Positions 25,821 to 35,140 of a stretch of DNA of 64,000 nt are shown in pieces. The position numbers and the translations under genes were made by a program. Each line of letters starts with the position of its first letter. Position 1 is the first letter of the stretch. The notes beneath the pieces were generated by a model. The model had not been told where the DNA came from, searched no databases, and saw only the letters and a program-made list of their open reading frames with translations. Origin of the DNA: Caldicellulosiruptor owensensis OL. Its GTDB lineage: Bacteria; Bacillota; Thermoanaerobacteria; Caldicellulosiruptorales; Caldicellulosiruptoraceae. Where the stretch lies: contig NC_014657.1 in the NCBI RefSeq assembly GCF_000166335.1, forward strand, positions 2,028,501 through 2,092,500, written 5' to 3'.

Positions 25821-26600
25821 ATGCTTGTTGCAGAGAGGCTGAAAAAGATAAAGGAAATACTTCTTCAAAAAAAGCACATTGACGTTTCAACACTTGCAGA
25901 AATTTTGAATGTTTCAGAGGTTACAATCAGACGCGACCTTGACAGACTTGAAAGCGAAGGGTTTTTGATAAAAACATACGGTGGAGCAATCTTAAAAGAA
26001 GAAGCAGCAAAGATTTTATCACCTGCAATCTCTGAAGATTCTGAAAAAGAGGCTATTGCAAAGGTATGCTCTTATATGATAGAAAGCAATCAGGCAATTA
26101 TTCTTGCAGGCGGAAACATACTCAGACTTGTTCCAAAGTACATAAAGGAAAAACAGAATATCATAGTCCTTACAAACGACCTTCTTTTAGCAATAGAATG
26201 TGGCAAACTTTCCATCCAGACAATTGTCACAGGTGGATATATTGTTGGAAATACATTCTCTTTAGCAGGACCTATGCTTGTAAACCCGAACCTTGATATA
26301 TTTGTTGACAAGGCGTTTATTGAGGTTGATGGTGTCTCACTTGAAAGAGGATTTACAGTAAACAATGTTGAGTTTGCAAATGCTTACAAGTACTTTAAGT
26401 CAATTGCTAAAGAGACAATTATAGTTGCTGATTCCTCAAAGTTTGACAAGATTTCTCTTTTCCAGATAGCAAGGGTTGATGAGATCAAAAAGGTTATAAG
26501 CGACACAAACGTGCCTGATGAGTACAAGTCATTTTTCTTTGAAAACGGCACCCAAATATTTTGCAGTTTCGACTTTTCTGACCTTGAAAGAGAGGTTTGA
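25821..26600 (+). CDS. DeoR-family transcriptional regulator
   Basis: About 259 residues from the ATG at 25821. N-terminal helix-turn-helix VAERLKKIKEILLQKKHIDVSTLAEILNVSEVTIRRDLDRLESEGFLIKTYGGAIL is classic for the family. The C-terminal sugar-phosphate sensing domain has AIILAGGNILRLVPKYI, FVDKAFIEVDGVSLERGFTV and ETIIVADSSKFDKISLF. Such regulators respond to phosphorylated sugars. It overlaps no gene but is seven bases ahead of the second ATPase gene and divergent from the transporter operon it likely controls. Confidence 0.93.
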   Translation: MLVAERLKKIKEILLQKKHIDVSTLAEILNVSEVTIRRDLDRLESEGFLIKTYGGAILKEEAAKILSPAISEDSEKEAIAKVCSYMIESNQAIILAGGNILRLVPKYIKEKQNIIVLTNDLLLAIECGKLSIQTIVTGGYIVGNTFSLAGPMLVNPNLDIFVDKAFIEVDGVSLERGFTVNNVEFANAYKYFKSIAKETIIVADSSKFDKISLFQIARVDEIKKVISDTNVPDEYKSFFFENGTQIFCSFDFSDLEREV

Positions 26601-26606
26601 AAAATT

Positions 26607-28082
26607 ATGGCTATTTTGCTTAAAAATATCTCAAAAAAATTTGATGATTTTTATGCCTTAAAAGATATAAACCTTGAATTTTTTGAAGGTCAGGTAAATG
26701 TCATTCTTGGCAAAAACGGTTCCGGTAAGACCACACTGACAAAGATTATAAACGGAAGCATAGAACCAACCAATGGTAAAATCTTTATTGATGGGAAAGA
26801 ATATTCAAACCTCAATCCAATACTTTCTAAATCTCTTGGAATATTTACTGTACATCAGGAACTTTTATATTTTCCTCACCTTTCTGTTGCTGAGAACATC
26901 TTTATTGACAACAAGCCAAAAAACAAGCTTGGCTTTATAAGCCACAAGGCAATGATAAAACAGGCATCAGAAATCTTGAGTAAAATGGGAGTTTATATAA
27001 ACCCTGAAGTGCTTTGCAAAAACCTGGGACTTTCTCAGCTTCAGGTGATTGAAATCTGTAGAGCACTTGTTCAAAACGCAAAGGTTCTAATTTTTGATGA
27101 GCCAACAGCAGGGCTTACAACATATGAGATAGAAAATCTCTTTAAAATCATAAAAGAGTTAAAAGAAAAAGGAATTGTGATAATATTTGTTACAAACATG
27201 GTTGAAGAAGCGCTATCTATTGCAGACAGGGTAACAATTCTTCGCGACGGTGAGGTTGTAGCCTCCGACAATGTCACAAGCTTTAACTTAAGCAAGGTAA
27301 TTTCTTTGATCTTCGGTAGTATAAACAGGACATATCCAAAACTAAAGGTTGAAAAAGGCACTACCATCTTTAGCGTTAAAAATTTAACAAAGCGTGGAAT
27401 AATTGAGGACATATCATTTGATGTAAGAGAAGGTGAGGTTTTTGGGATTGCCGGACTTGTTGGTTCTGGTCGAAGTTTTCTGGCAAAGGCTCTTTTTGGA
27501 GCTGAAAAAGTGGACAGTGGAGAAATCTATATGAATGGAAATCTTCTAAAACTTTCAAGCCCGGCTGATGCAATAAAGAATGGTATTGCGTTTATGAGTG
27601 AAGATCGGATTGGCACAGGCCTTTTCAAAACACTCAATATTGCAGACAATATCATCTCATCTAATATATGGAACATAGCAAATGGTTTTTTAGTAGACTC
27701 ATCTCGTCAGGAAAGGATTGCACATCTTTATGTAAAAAAGCTCGGAATAAAACCAAAGGAGATTACTCAAAAGATTGCGTTTATGAGCGGTGGAAACCAG
27801 CAAAAGGTATTGATTGCAAAATGGCTATTTTCAAGATCATACGTATTTATACTGGATGAACCTACAAAAGGTCTTGATCTGGCATCTAAGGTTGAGGTTT
27901 ATAACATCATAAATGAGCTTGCAAGAATTGGCTGTGCTATTATTTTCATCTCTTCTGACTTTTCAGAGCTGATTGGTATGTGCGATAGGATTTTGGTACT
28001 TCACAAAGGCAAAACAGCCGGAGAGTTTTCTAAAAGAGAAATGAATTATGATAAGATTTTGAAAACGGCAATGGGGTTGTAA
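26607..28082 (+). CDS. Second RbsA-type double ABC ATPase, without adjacent permease
   Basis: 491 residues with Walker A GKNGSGKTT near residue 35, Walker B VLIFDEPTAGLTTYE, second-domain GLVGSGRSFLAKALFG, signature MSGGNQQKVLIAKWL and FILDEPTKGLDLASK. The first-domain signature is altered to LGLSQLQVIEICRA, whereas active RbsA proteins have LS(V/I)xQQQ or LSGG-like loops. It is co-transcribed with the DeoR regulator (six-base gap) and diverges from a complete transporter that already has its own ATPase. It may be a paralogue serving the same permease under other conditions, or a partner for a distant one. Confidence 0.85.
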   Translation: MAILLKNISKKFDDFYALKDINLEFFEGQVNVILGKNGSGKTTLTKIINGSIEPTNGKIFIDGKEYSNLNPILSKSLGIFTVHQELLYFPHLSVAENIFIDNKPKNKLGFISHKAMIKQASEILSKMGVYINPEVLCKNLGLSQLQVIEICRALVQNAKVLIFDEPTAGLTTYEIENLFKIIKELKEKGIVIIFVTNMVEEALSIADRVTILRDGEVVASDNVTSFNLSKVISLIFGSINRTYPKLKVEKGTTIFSVKNLTKRGIIEDISFDVREGEVFGIAGLVGSGRSFLAKALFGAEKVDSGEIYMNGNLLKLSSPADAIKNGIAFMSEDRIGTGLFKTLNIADNIISSNIWNIANGFLVDSSRQERIAHLYVKKLGIKPKEITQKIAFMSGGNQQKVLIAKWLFSRSYVFILDEPTKGLDLASKVEVYNIINELARIGCAIIFISSDFSELIGMCDRILVLHKGKTAGEFSKREMNYDKILKTAMGL

Positions 28083-28108
28083 AAAAAAAAGATGGCATCT
28101 TGCCATCT
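28081..28108 (-). terminator. Terminator between the second ATPase gene and the 110-residue gene
   Basis: AGATGGCA-TCT-TGCCATCT at 28090-28108. Read on the minus strand it is followed by ten T, so it mainly ends the gene at 28129; the same stem may slow the plus-strand transcript. Confidence 0.75.
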
Positions 28109-28128
28109 GATTACTGAAAATTTTATTA

Positions 28129-28461
28129 TTAATCTGAACACTCACCCGAAGAAACAATATTTGACTTACCTTTAAACTTTTCACCTTTTTTGTCTGTGTC
28201 AAAATCTTTAATTAACTCAAGTTTTTTGACAAGTATTTGTTGCTTCTGGATAAGTCTTTCAAGTATTTCAGCAACCGATTTTTGTAAAGCAATAATTTTC
28301 TCAAAATCATCAGGTCTGGAAAGGTGATGTGAATCTACAATTTTTTTAATTTTTTCAGCTTCTGCATCTATAAGGTTTGCAATTGCTATCTCTTCTTTTG
28401 CAACAGAAGTCAGCACTTCATTTACCGCATTCTCTCTTGGATTATCACCATGCACTGGCAT
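28129..28461 (-). CDS. Small hydrophilic helical protein, unknown function
   Basis: 110 residues, no signal or membrane segment. AVNEVLTSVAKEEIAIANLIDAEAEKIKKIVDSH at residues 12-45 and EKIIALQKSVAEILERLIQKQQILVKKLELIKDF later are long helices. The pattern SVAKEEIAIANLIDAEAEKI resembles a small clostridial/bacilli family often seen near spore-coat or exosporium proteins (SIALEEAALAHIINAEGEKIQ-like), from memory only. The ATG at 28461 has GAGAGGTAA 10-18 bases upstream. It is monocistronic with its own terminator. Confidence 0.6.
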   Translation of the reverse strand: MPVHGDNPRENAVNEVLTSVAKEEIAIANLIDAEAEKIKKIVDSHHLSRPDDFEKIIALQKSVAEILERLIQKQQILVKKLELIKDFDTDKKGEKFKGKSNIVSSGECSD

Positions 28462-28605
28462 ACAAAATTACCTCTCAAATTATGGGGTATATATAAATCA
28501 TAATATGAAACACAGACTTTAAGTGTTAATATTTTAATGTGTATAGTGAAAAAAATTAAGGAATAATATTATAAAAAAGAATATTGAAAGTGGCAATATC
28601 TTGTT

Positions 28606-28725
28606 ATGAGCAAAAAATTTTTCAGGGGTTTAATGTTCGGTATTCTCATAAGCCTTGTTCTCTGGATAGCTATAATCATCTTCATTAAAATTGGCTTTTC
28701 TTTCTGTGAACTACCACACACCTGA
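28606..28725 (+). CDS. Small single-membrane-segment ORF ending inside a TnpB element
   Basis: 39 codons: MSKKFFRGLMFGILISLVLW followed by AIIIFIKIGFSF, then CELPHT read from the TnpB element's right end (from 28706) to the TGA at 28725. A single strong membrane helix follows a basic start. The original C-terminus was probably removed by the insertion. Ribosome site is weak (GAAAGTGG, 16 bases ahead). Could be a chance frame. Confidence 0.35.
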   Translation: MSKKFFRGLMFGILISLVLWIAIIIFIKIGFSFCELPHT

Positions 28726-28802
28726 AGAGGTGGAGGCTTCGTGAGAAGTTTGGTAGCAACTATGCTACCCTTATTCTCACAGGGTGGTTCACACACCCGC
28801 AA
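28706..28802 (-). ncRNA. Predicted omega RNA scaffold at the right end of TnpB copy 2
   Basis: Between the tnpB stop (28803) and the right end the minus strand can fold GTGAACCACC with GGTAGTTCAC, GTGAGAA with TTCTCAC and GGTAGCA with TGCTACC. The same structure with changed bases recurs at 47604-47700 and partly at 12907-13000, so it is conserved. TnpB guide RNAs derive from this position, with the guide taken from flanking DNA beyond the end (AGAAAGAAAAGCCAATTTTA at 28705-28686). Confidence 0.6.
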
Positions 28803-29979
28803 CTAAGCTATCTGCTCTGCGGCAGACTCGCCAGCTACTTTTGCAAGTATATTCATCGCTCCATTTATATCCGCATTTACTACATACCCGCAATCTTTGC
28901 ACATATACAATCCCCTGTATTTCCTGTTACTTTTCTTGACCGTCCCACATCTGCTACATCTCTGTGATGTATAACTTTCATCAATTTCCATATACTCTAT
29001 GCCATAATACCTGCACTTTGTTTCTAACTTCCTCTTGAACTTATCATACGGAATACTCACAAAGTTTTGATTATTCACTCTCCCAAGTCCTATCTCTTGT
29101 TTTATACTCTTCATTTCTCCAACTACTACTGTCCCAATTTGATTGTTCAGACAATGTTTATACTGTCCTGTTCACTGCCTGATTTAAAAAATTGTCAATT
29201 ATATGCTGTCTTTTAAGAGAAATCTGAGCAAGTTTTTTACCAAATTTTACTCCCTGCTTTGAGTATATACTCTGCAGTCTTGCTTTTTCTTTGTTGTACC
29301 ATCGGTTAACTGATTTTATATACCTGCCTTCTATCAAAAAGGCAGTCCCGATGGTATCAACTACAGCCGCAAAATTGTCAAGACCAAGGTCTATTGATAA
29401 GTACCTGTCTTTGTTAAGATCACAACTCTGCTCTTCTTCTTCATACACATACTCAATCTCAAACCATTTACCATGAAACCTTGCTACTATCCTGACTTCT
29501 TTTATCCTCTTACCTGAAACTGTTACTGGCAGTTCAAAATACAAATACTTTGTCCCAAACTCTTTGTAAAAATTCCTGCCCAGACTCAATCTCAATTTGT
29601 TCCCTTCTACCTTGAACTGGTCTTCAGGAAAACTGAGAAGAAACATTCCATCCCTGGGCAAGTACTTTGGCATGGAAATCTTCTTGTCAATCTTTCCTTC
29701 TTTCTTTGCTTTCAGTGAACCAAAAAACGATTTAAAAGCTTGGTCCACTGCTAAAATGGTTTGCTGGGCAACTTGAGATGGTAGTAATCTGTAGTTTTCG
29801 TTCCCTTTTACAAGATGATATACACTTTCATATCGAAGATATTCCTGAGTTTTAAAATAGTGTTGTCTTACATGGTAGAGTGCATAGTTGTACAGATTCT
29901 TTGAAAGACGGCATAGGATTCGAAGTACCCTGTACGTTTGTTTATCACATCTTATATGATTTTTCTGTGTTTTGTACAT
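28803..29979 (-). pseudogene. tnpB: tnpB, frameshifted (copy 2)
   Basis: The N-terminal frame (29979-29158, 273 residues) has MYKTQKNHIRCDKQTYRVLR and the RuvC-I region LSIDLGLDNFAAVVD. It breaks after NFLNQAVNRTV, where one extra base relative to copy 3 shifts the frame near 29160. The second frame (29114-28803 and upstream) has GEMKSIKQ (the RuvC-II Glu lies in VVVGEMK), the zinc ribbon CSRCG...CKDCG and NADINGAMNIL with the final Asp. All three catalytic acids exist but no single frame holds them. Confidence 0.85.
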
Positions 29980-30011
29980 CTGAAATCACCCAAAAATATT
30001 GTATCATATTT

Positions 30012-30530
30012 TTAGCAATTCATCTCCCACCTTAAAGAGGTGGGAGTCTTCTTGCTGTATTTTTGATAAAATAATCTACAAATGATATTGTAAACTAACA
30101 TACCAATAACTGCACCTAAAGCATCAATCAAAACATCAGTTGCTTTTGCTCCTCTGCCAGGGACAAACAACTGGTATATTTCGTCACTTGTGGCATAAAA
30201 GAAGCAAAATATTAATGAGAAAATAAAGGCTTTGTAACCTCTAATTCCACTTAGGATAAATGCATTAATAACCAATATACCCAACACTAAGTATAATATC
30301 ACATGGGCATATTTTCGAATGAGATTATTGAGTTTAATTATTACATTTTTTCTTGAATTTATGTAACTATTCAGTACAATCACCTTTTGTGTTACTTTAA
30401 CAATTTGCTTTGTCACACTTTTGCTAAGGTCATTAGACTTTGTCCCTGGCTGGGAGGATAAGGAAAAGATAACAAGCAACCATAAGATCATGGTTACCCA
30501 GGAAAGGAAGACTGTTGTTTTTCTGATCAT
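30012..30530 (-). CDS. VanZ-family membrane protein with a transposon-derived C-terminus
   Basis: 172 residues. Membrane segments at residues 8-26, about 73-92, 98-116 and 137-158 and the VanZ features SLSSQPGTKSNDLSKSVTKQIV, KLNNLIRKYAHVILYLVLGIL and FCFFYATSDEIYQLFVPGRGAKATDVLIDALGAVIGML are clear. VanZ proteins give low-level teicoplanin resistance or act in envelope functions. The last dozen residues (KTPTSLRWEMNC) are encoded by the left end of the TnpB element at 30050, so the native tail was replaced. Same strand as, and 218 bases beyond, the exopolysaccharide operon. Confidence 0.88.
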   Translation of the reverse strand: MIRKTTVFLSWVTMILWLLVIFSLSSQPGTKSNDLSKSVTKQIVKVTQKVIVLNSYINSRKNVIIKLNNLIRKYAHVILYLVLGILVINAFILSGIRGYKAFIFSLIFCFFYATSDEIYQLFVPGRGAKATDVLIDALGAVIGMLVYNIICRLFYQKYSKKTPTSLRWEMNC

Positions 30531-30747
30531 ATTCGAAAAATCCCTCTCTTTGAGTAAAATGTATATTTAATTTTAGTCTAAAACACAGCTTCGGAGAAGT
30601 TACATTAAATAGAAAAAGCCTAGTAGTTAGTTGCACATTAAATGGATAGATATTAGATTATAGCTTTAATTTAAATGTTTCATTTTTAGTTAATTGGTCT
30701 ATCTATATAATATAAGTGATGAATATAATGCAAAAGCAAATCTGATA

Positions 30748-31386
30748 TTATCTCCATTTGTATATGTTGTCCATAATAATTCTACAAGGATTGCCAGCCG
30801 CAATACAATTACTGTTTATATATTTGTTAACTATACATCCGGCACCTACTATTGCACCATCATCAATTATTGAACCTTTAAGTATTGTAACATTGCAACC
30901 TATCCATACATTGTTTTTAATAATAACAGGCTTATCCTTGTTAATTATTTCATCTTTAATCCATATATTATGCAAATCAGAATCCATAATAACAACATTA
31001 AATGAAATAGCACAATTTTCGCCAATTTCAATATAATTTTTACAATAGATTTTGCTCTCACCTGTTATATATGTATTATTGTTAATAATCAATTTGGCAT
31101 TTTTGCCAACGTAAATAGAAACACCAGGCCCAAGTGTTACCTTCCCATTTATAATCAAAGTTGCCCCCTCATCCAAAATAATTTTTGTGGTACCTTTGCA
31201 AAGTTTACTTATATTCTTATCAATTCTTAATCTGCCATTGATTTCTATTCTTGATCTTTTACTTTTTATTATTTTCGCGGGACAATTTATTAATAATGGT
31301 AATATATTGCTTTTTTATTTATTTTTATATAATAAATCAAGTTTAAAAAGGCATAATAAATAAAACATATATTTTTCACTTTTCAT
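30748..31386 (-). pseudogene. Hexapeptide-repeat acyltransferase (WbbJ/maltose O-acetyltransferase type) with an in-frame stop
   Basis: The clean frame from 31176 (142 residues) shows left-handed beta-helix repeats: VTLGPGVSIYVGKNAKLIIN, WIGCNVTILKGSIIDDGAIVGAGCIVNK and AAGNPCRIIMDNIYKW. Upstream the same frame continues through ILPLLINCPAKIIKSKR and back to ATG 31386 (MKSEKYMFYLLCLFKLDLLY) behind GGGAGG, interrupted by a single TAA at 31317-31315. So the gene was 212 codons and now has a nonsense codon at position 24. A short protein from an internal start could still be made. Would O-acetylate the polysaccharide. Confidence 0.7.
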
Positions 31387-31403
31387 TTCCTCCCAAAACG
31401 TAA

Positions 31404-32564
31404 TTAATATTTCAACTTGTTTTTTACAAATACATATACTTTTTTCAGTATTCTAATCATATTATTATCTATCTTGATTTCTTTATTAGCTACTTTATTA
31501 AACCCTTTTTTTCTGATTTCTCCTATGATATAATCTCTCTGCTTAGGTCTTTCGTAATAACCCGAATAAACACGAATATTGTATTTAATAGCTTTATCTT
31601 TTTCAACTTCTCTCAATTCAATTCTATTATTCTTCCTTAATTCTTCAACAATATTTAGTCCTGCTGAATTGTTCACAATAATCAATGATACACCTTCATT
31701 CTTTTTATCATATTTCTTCTCTATACCCCAAAAATCTCCAAGTGTGATATCTCCTTGTCTCGGCAATTTACTAAACAGACATGAATAACAAGCTTCATTA
31801 AGATAATAATTTCTTAAGTACCCCATAAAAAATTTATCTTTATAATGCACATGAGATACCTTTCTTTTTTTTTCATAATATGTTAAACTAAAGTTTCTCC
31901 AGCCGGTAATTTTATCTCGAAAATTCACTTTTTCTACCTTCTCATTTAAGGCTTCAATAAAAGATTTAAACGGAATATATGACGGAATACCATGACATAC
32001 TAAATCACATGTTATAAGCCTATCACTTTTGACAATCTTTTTTAATCCAGCTACCTGACAAGGAGTACCAACAAAAAGAACATTTTTCTGGGAATTTTCT
32101 AATATTTCTTTAATTTCTTTGTAAGCATACCCCACTTTGCTTTGCAAGTATTTTGAACCCCTTAATAAATATAAATTATCTATCGAATCTACCTTAATAT
32201 GTTTTACTTCTAAACAATCATCCCAAGCAGCTCCAAAAACTATGCCTCTACTTTCTAAAATGGCAATTGCGATTTCGCTAAAAATTCCTCCCGATGATGA
32301 TGCCTTCCGAATTTGTTGATTTTTACTCCAACCCATGTAGAATTTGGGTTCAGGATTGTTCGAATATTCAGGATTTAAAACAGGACAATTAGTTATACAA
32401 AATCCACATCCGATGCATCTTTCTTTTTTGATAACAGGTTTATAAAAACCATCCTCTGTTTTTCTTATCTCAATAGCTTTCATCTCACATATATTATAAC
32501 AGGCGTAACAACCCGTACAATTTGAATTTCCTATTAAATCCAAGATTTTTTCTAACATAAACAT
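31404..32564 (-). CDS. Ferredoxin-like F420-dehydrogenase beta-type (FrhB family) protein of the polysaccharide cluster
   Basis: 386 residues. Two 4Fe-4S motifs at the N-terminus, NCTGCYACYNICEMKAI and CIGCGFCITNCPVL, precede the FrhB/FdhB N-terminal domain (SSGGIFSEIAIAILESRGIVFGAAWD) and C-terminal domain (FVGTPCQVAGLKKI, TCDLVCHGIPSYIPF, GDITLGDFWGIEK). Such proteins recur next to polysaccharide pyruvyl transferases in capsule loci; the redox role there is unsettled. It lies 15 bases before the polymerase gene's stop. Confidence 0.88.
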   Translation of the reverse strand: MFMLEKILDLIGNSNCTGCYACYNICEMKAIEIRKTEDGFYKPVIKKERCIGCGFCITNCPVLNPEYSNNPEPKFYMGWSKNQQIRKASSSGGIFSEIAIAILESRGIVFGAAWDDCLEVKHIKVDSIDNLYLLRGSKYLQSKVGYAYKEIKEILENSQKNVLFVGTPCQVAGLKKIVKSDRLITCDLVCHGIPSYIPFKSFIEALNEKVEKVNFRDKITGWRNFSLTYYEKKRKVSHVHYKDKFFMGYLRNYYLNEACYSCLFSKLPRQGDITLGDFWGIEKKYDKKNEGVSLIIVNNSAGLNIVEELRKNNRIELREVEKDKAIKYNIRVYSGYYERPKQRDYIIGEIRKKGFNKVANKEIKIDNNMIRILKKVYVFVKNKLKY

Positions 32565-32579
32565 ACCACCTTGCTAAAT

Positions 32580-33863
32580 TTAAATGAATTTTATGTGCAT
32601 TTCTCTCCACATCGTCATTAACAAACATGTTAATGAGAAGAAAAACACAATATAAAGATCTTCAAAAATTATTGTATAAAAAGATGAAAATAATAATAAT
32701 ACGATAATCATAAGCGAATTAATAAGGTCATTTTTATTTATTAATTTATTATAAAAAGAATAGTGAAATAGAATTAAACTGAGATAAAAAATCAATCCAC
32801 CTTCATAAATTCTGATTGACATTGTATTAATACCAAAATGTTTGGGCAAAGTAGGATCATCCCATAGCAATATTGAACCTATTCCTTTACCAAAAACACC
32901 ACCATCTTTTATAGCATAGCTTACCAAGAAAAACCTCTCTATTTTTTCTAATTTGCCACTTTGTATTAAATTATAAATATATAAGTAATTCTTTATATGT
33001 GATAACAAATTATTGTATTCAAACAAATTGTAGATTATATTTTTATTAATAAAATAAAACACAAGAATTATTATTGGACACACAAAAATTAAAGTAAGTA
33101 ATATTTTTTCTTTTGTTAAAATATACATCATTACTGCAATTATAAATAGGAAGATGTAAAACATTTTGTTATCATTGTATAGAGATATATAAATCATAAA
33201 TATAACTTCACCGATTAACAATAAAAGCACTATTTTCTTTTTTTCTTTTAAATAAAATAACAAATTAGTTATAATTAAACTAATCCAATAAAAAGCTAAA
33301 ACGTGGGTCCCCGAAGCACCAATTAATCCAGTTATATGGTCTAAATATAAAGGATTGTATTTAAAAAAGTCTTTTCTCATTAAAAAACCTGTATAATTTT
33401 TTTGAAGTATCAAAATTGGTATATTAATAATAAAATAGCAATTTAACAGCCAAAAATTAATTTTTACAAATCTTTGCTTTACTTTACAGTCACTTTCCAG
33501 CACCTTTTTCAAAGCTACAAAGAAAAAGATTATAATAACCCCTTTTAGTGCATGAAACAACGAAGAGATGGTTAATTTATATAATCCATTTAAAACAACA
33601 TTAAACAATATAACAACCATTAAAAAAAAGGAAATTATAATTTCGCCCCACTTAATATTCATCTCTTTAATCACTTTATTTAGTGTATATTTTGAATATC
33701 TTCTTTGTAGAATATAGTTGGACATATATATAAACATAAACAAGGCAATAGATAAATAAATAGGATATTGTTTAGGATATACTAGGTATCTACCAAAAAA
33801 ACATATAAATATAAACAACACATAAATATATATTAAATTTTCTTTAAACTTATCTTGCCACAT
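32580..33863 (-). CDS. Wzy-like O-antigen/exopolysaccharide polymerase
   Basis: 427 residues with about 11-12 membrane segments and no cytosolic domain. A long extracytoplasmic loop lies between about residues 275 and 345 (YNLLSHIKNYLYIYNLIQSG and GVFGKGIGSILLWDDP), the feature that separates Wzy/WaaL proteins from other membrane proteins; the FGxGxGS-type motif is where the O-antigen ligase domain has its conserved loop. It would link repeat units on the outer face of the membrane. A second, decayed polymerase is at 38026-39117. Confidence 0.75.
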   Translation of the reverse strand: MWQDKFKENLIYIYVLFIFICFFGRYLVYPKQYPIYLSIALFMFIYMSNYILQRRYSKYTLNKVIKEMNIKWGEIIISFFLMVVILFNVVLNGLYKLTISSLFHALKGVIIIFFFVALKKVLESDCKVKQRFVKINFWLLNCYFIINIPILILQKNYTGFLMRKDFFKYNPLYLDHITGLIGASGTHVLAFYWISLIITNLLFYLKEKKKIVLLLLIGEVIFMIYISLYNDNKMFYIFLFIIAVMMYILTKEKILLTLIFVCPIIILVFYFINKNIIYNLFEYNNLLSHIKNYLYIYNLIQSGKLEKIERFFLVSYAIKDGGVFGKGIGSILLWDDPTLPKHFGINTMSIRIYEGGLIFYLSLILFHYSFYNKLINKNDLINSLMIIVLLLFSSFYTIIFEDLYIVFFFSLTCLLMTMWREMHIKFI

Positions 33864-33924
33864 ATATTCAAATTTAGCCTCCTTGAAATTTTTATTTGTT
33901 TTATCTTGTTTCTAAATTTATTCT

Positions 33925-35103
33925 TTATTTTTTTGTTTCATAAACAATATCTAACGCTTCTAAGCTTTTTTGGGTATAATTTGGCATTTTTTCCTTTAAC
34001 AATTCTCGAATGAAATGCTCATTTTTCATTATAAATTCAAAAGATTTAGTTAAAAAATCTTCAGCCTCATTTCTTATGTCAACCACATAATTTTCATATG
34101 TTCCAAAGATATCTTTGGCAATTCCTTTAGCCTTTGTGCTATACGCAATAGCCAACGTTGGCACCATAGTCGAGTATGCAGCTATAGTTGAATGCGTTCT
34201 TGCACCTATAAAAAAACGAAATTTACTTATAATAAACTTTAACTGAGAAGCTGTATACTCCTTGCGAATTATCTTTATTCTGTCTTTCGCTTTTTTAACA
34301 TGTTCTTCATAAATAATATTCAAAATATTATAATCATTCTGTAGGAAACTGTTTTTTTGTATAACATGAGGCAGCAATACTATGTTAAGGTCAGTTTCTC
34401 TTAAAATAAATTCAATAAATTTTCTTATTTCTTTAATTAATCTTTCCCTACTACTTGCATAGTTTAAAGCTAAGGGACTCAAATTTATACCAATGCTGTT
34501 TTGTGAAATAAATTCATTGACTTCTTCCATAGGTAATAAAAAAGCCGGATCAGGATACAAATAAATATTGGAAAATCCTCTCTTCTGAAGCATATTATAG
34601 GAAATACTCTCTCTCACAATAATGACATCAAACAGTTTTAAGTCATTTAATGTTTCTTCATCTAAATTAAATTCCTCAAATGAAGCTCCCAAAATTATTA
34701 ATCTTTTACCCGCCATTTTAGCTTTCTTATCAATACTGTTTAGCAAATATATAAGATTCTTATCATAACAGTAATTATCACCACCAATTGATATACAAAC
34801 ATCACTTGCCTTTATGTATGGCTCAAGATGTAAAGTTTTTAATTCAGAAGATAAGGAATAATTTCCAGCTATTTGGGCAATTTTACCTAAATATTTCTTT
34901 ATTGAAAAATAATTCGGCACATGTCTAATATAATAATCAACTTTAATATCTTGCCGTTTCTTATCATTTACATAATCAAAAGTTGCAAGAATAAACTTTA
35001 CGTGATCACCAAATTTATTTTTTGTCAATTCAGTTATACTCTTGACAATAGCCTCACAACCTCTATTGTAAAAGGAACCGTGTCCAAATAAAAAAACATT
35101 CAT
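33925..35103 (-). CDS. Polysaccharide pyruvyl transferase family protein
   Basis: 392 residues. MNVFLFGHGSFYNRGCEAIVKSI gives the family's N-terminal nucleotide-type fold, with ISIGGDNYCYD, VIIVRESISYNMLQKRGF, YPDPAFLL, NIVLLPHVIQKNS and FFIGARTHSTIAAYSTMVPTLAIAYSTKAKGI (the conserved R-x-H in GARTHS). It adds a ketal-linked pyruvate from PEP to a sugar, which gives the polymer negative charge. In S-layer bacteria pyruvylated wall polymers are bound by SLH domains, and an SLH protein is encoded in this operon. Confidence 0.88.
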   Translation of the reverse strand: MNVFLFGHGSFYNRGCEAIVKSITELTKNKFGDHVKFILATFDYVNDKKRQDIKVDYYIRHVPNYFSIKKYLGKIAQIAGNYSLSSELKTLHLEPYIKASDVCISIGGDNYCYDKNLIYLLNSIDKKAKMAGKRLIILGASFEEFNLDEETLNDLKLFDVIIVRESISYNMLQKRGFSNIYLYPDPAFLLPMEEVNEFISQNSIGINLSPLALNYASSRERLIKEIRKFIEFILRETDLNIVLLPHVIQKNSFLQNDYNILNIIYEEHVKKAKDRIKIIRKEYTASQLKFIISKFRFFIGARTHSTIAAYSTMVPTLAIAYSTKAKGIAKDIFGTYENYVVDIRNEAEDFLTKSFEFIMKNEHFIRELLKEKMPNYTQKSLEALDIVYETKK

Positions 35104-35140
35104 TTTATTGAAACTCCTTTCAGCTCATGTAATTGCTAAT

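Larger units (their letters stand above)
28706..30050 (-). mobile_element. TnpB-only (IS200/IS605 superfamily) element, copy 2
   Basis: The right end is GTGAACTACC at 28706 and the left end includes the hairpin CTCCCACC-TTAAAGA-GGTGGGAG at 30024-30046, ending near 30050. There is no tnpA gene, so movement would need a transposase in trans. The element's left end supplies the last codons of the VanZ gene at 30012 and its right end truncates the small ORF at 28606. Confidence 0.8.
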
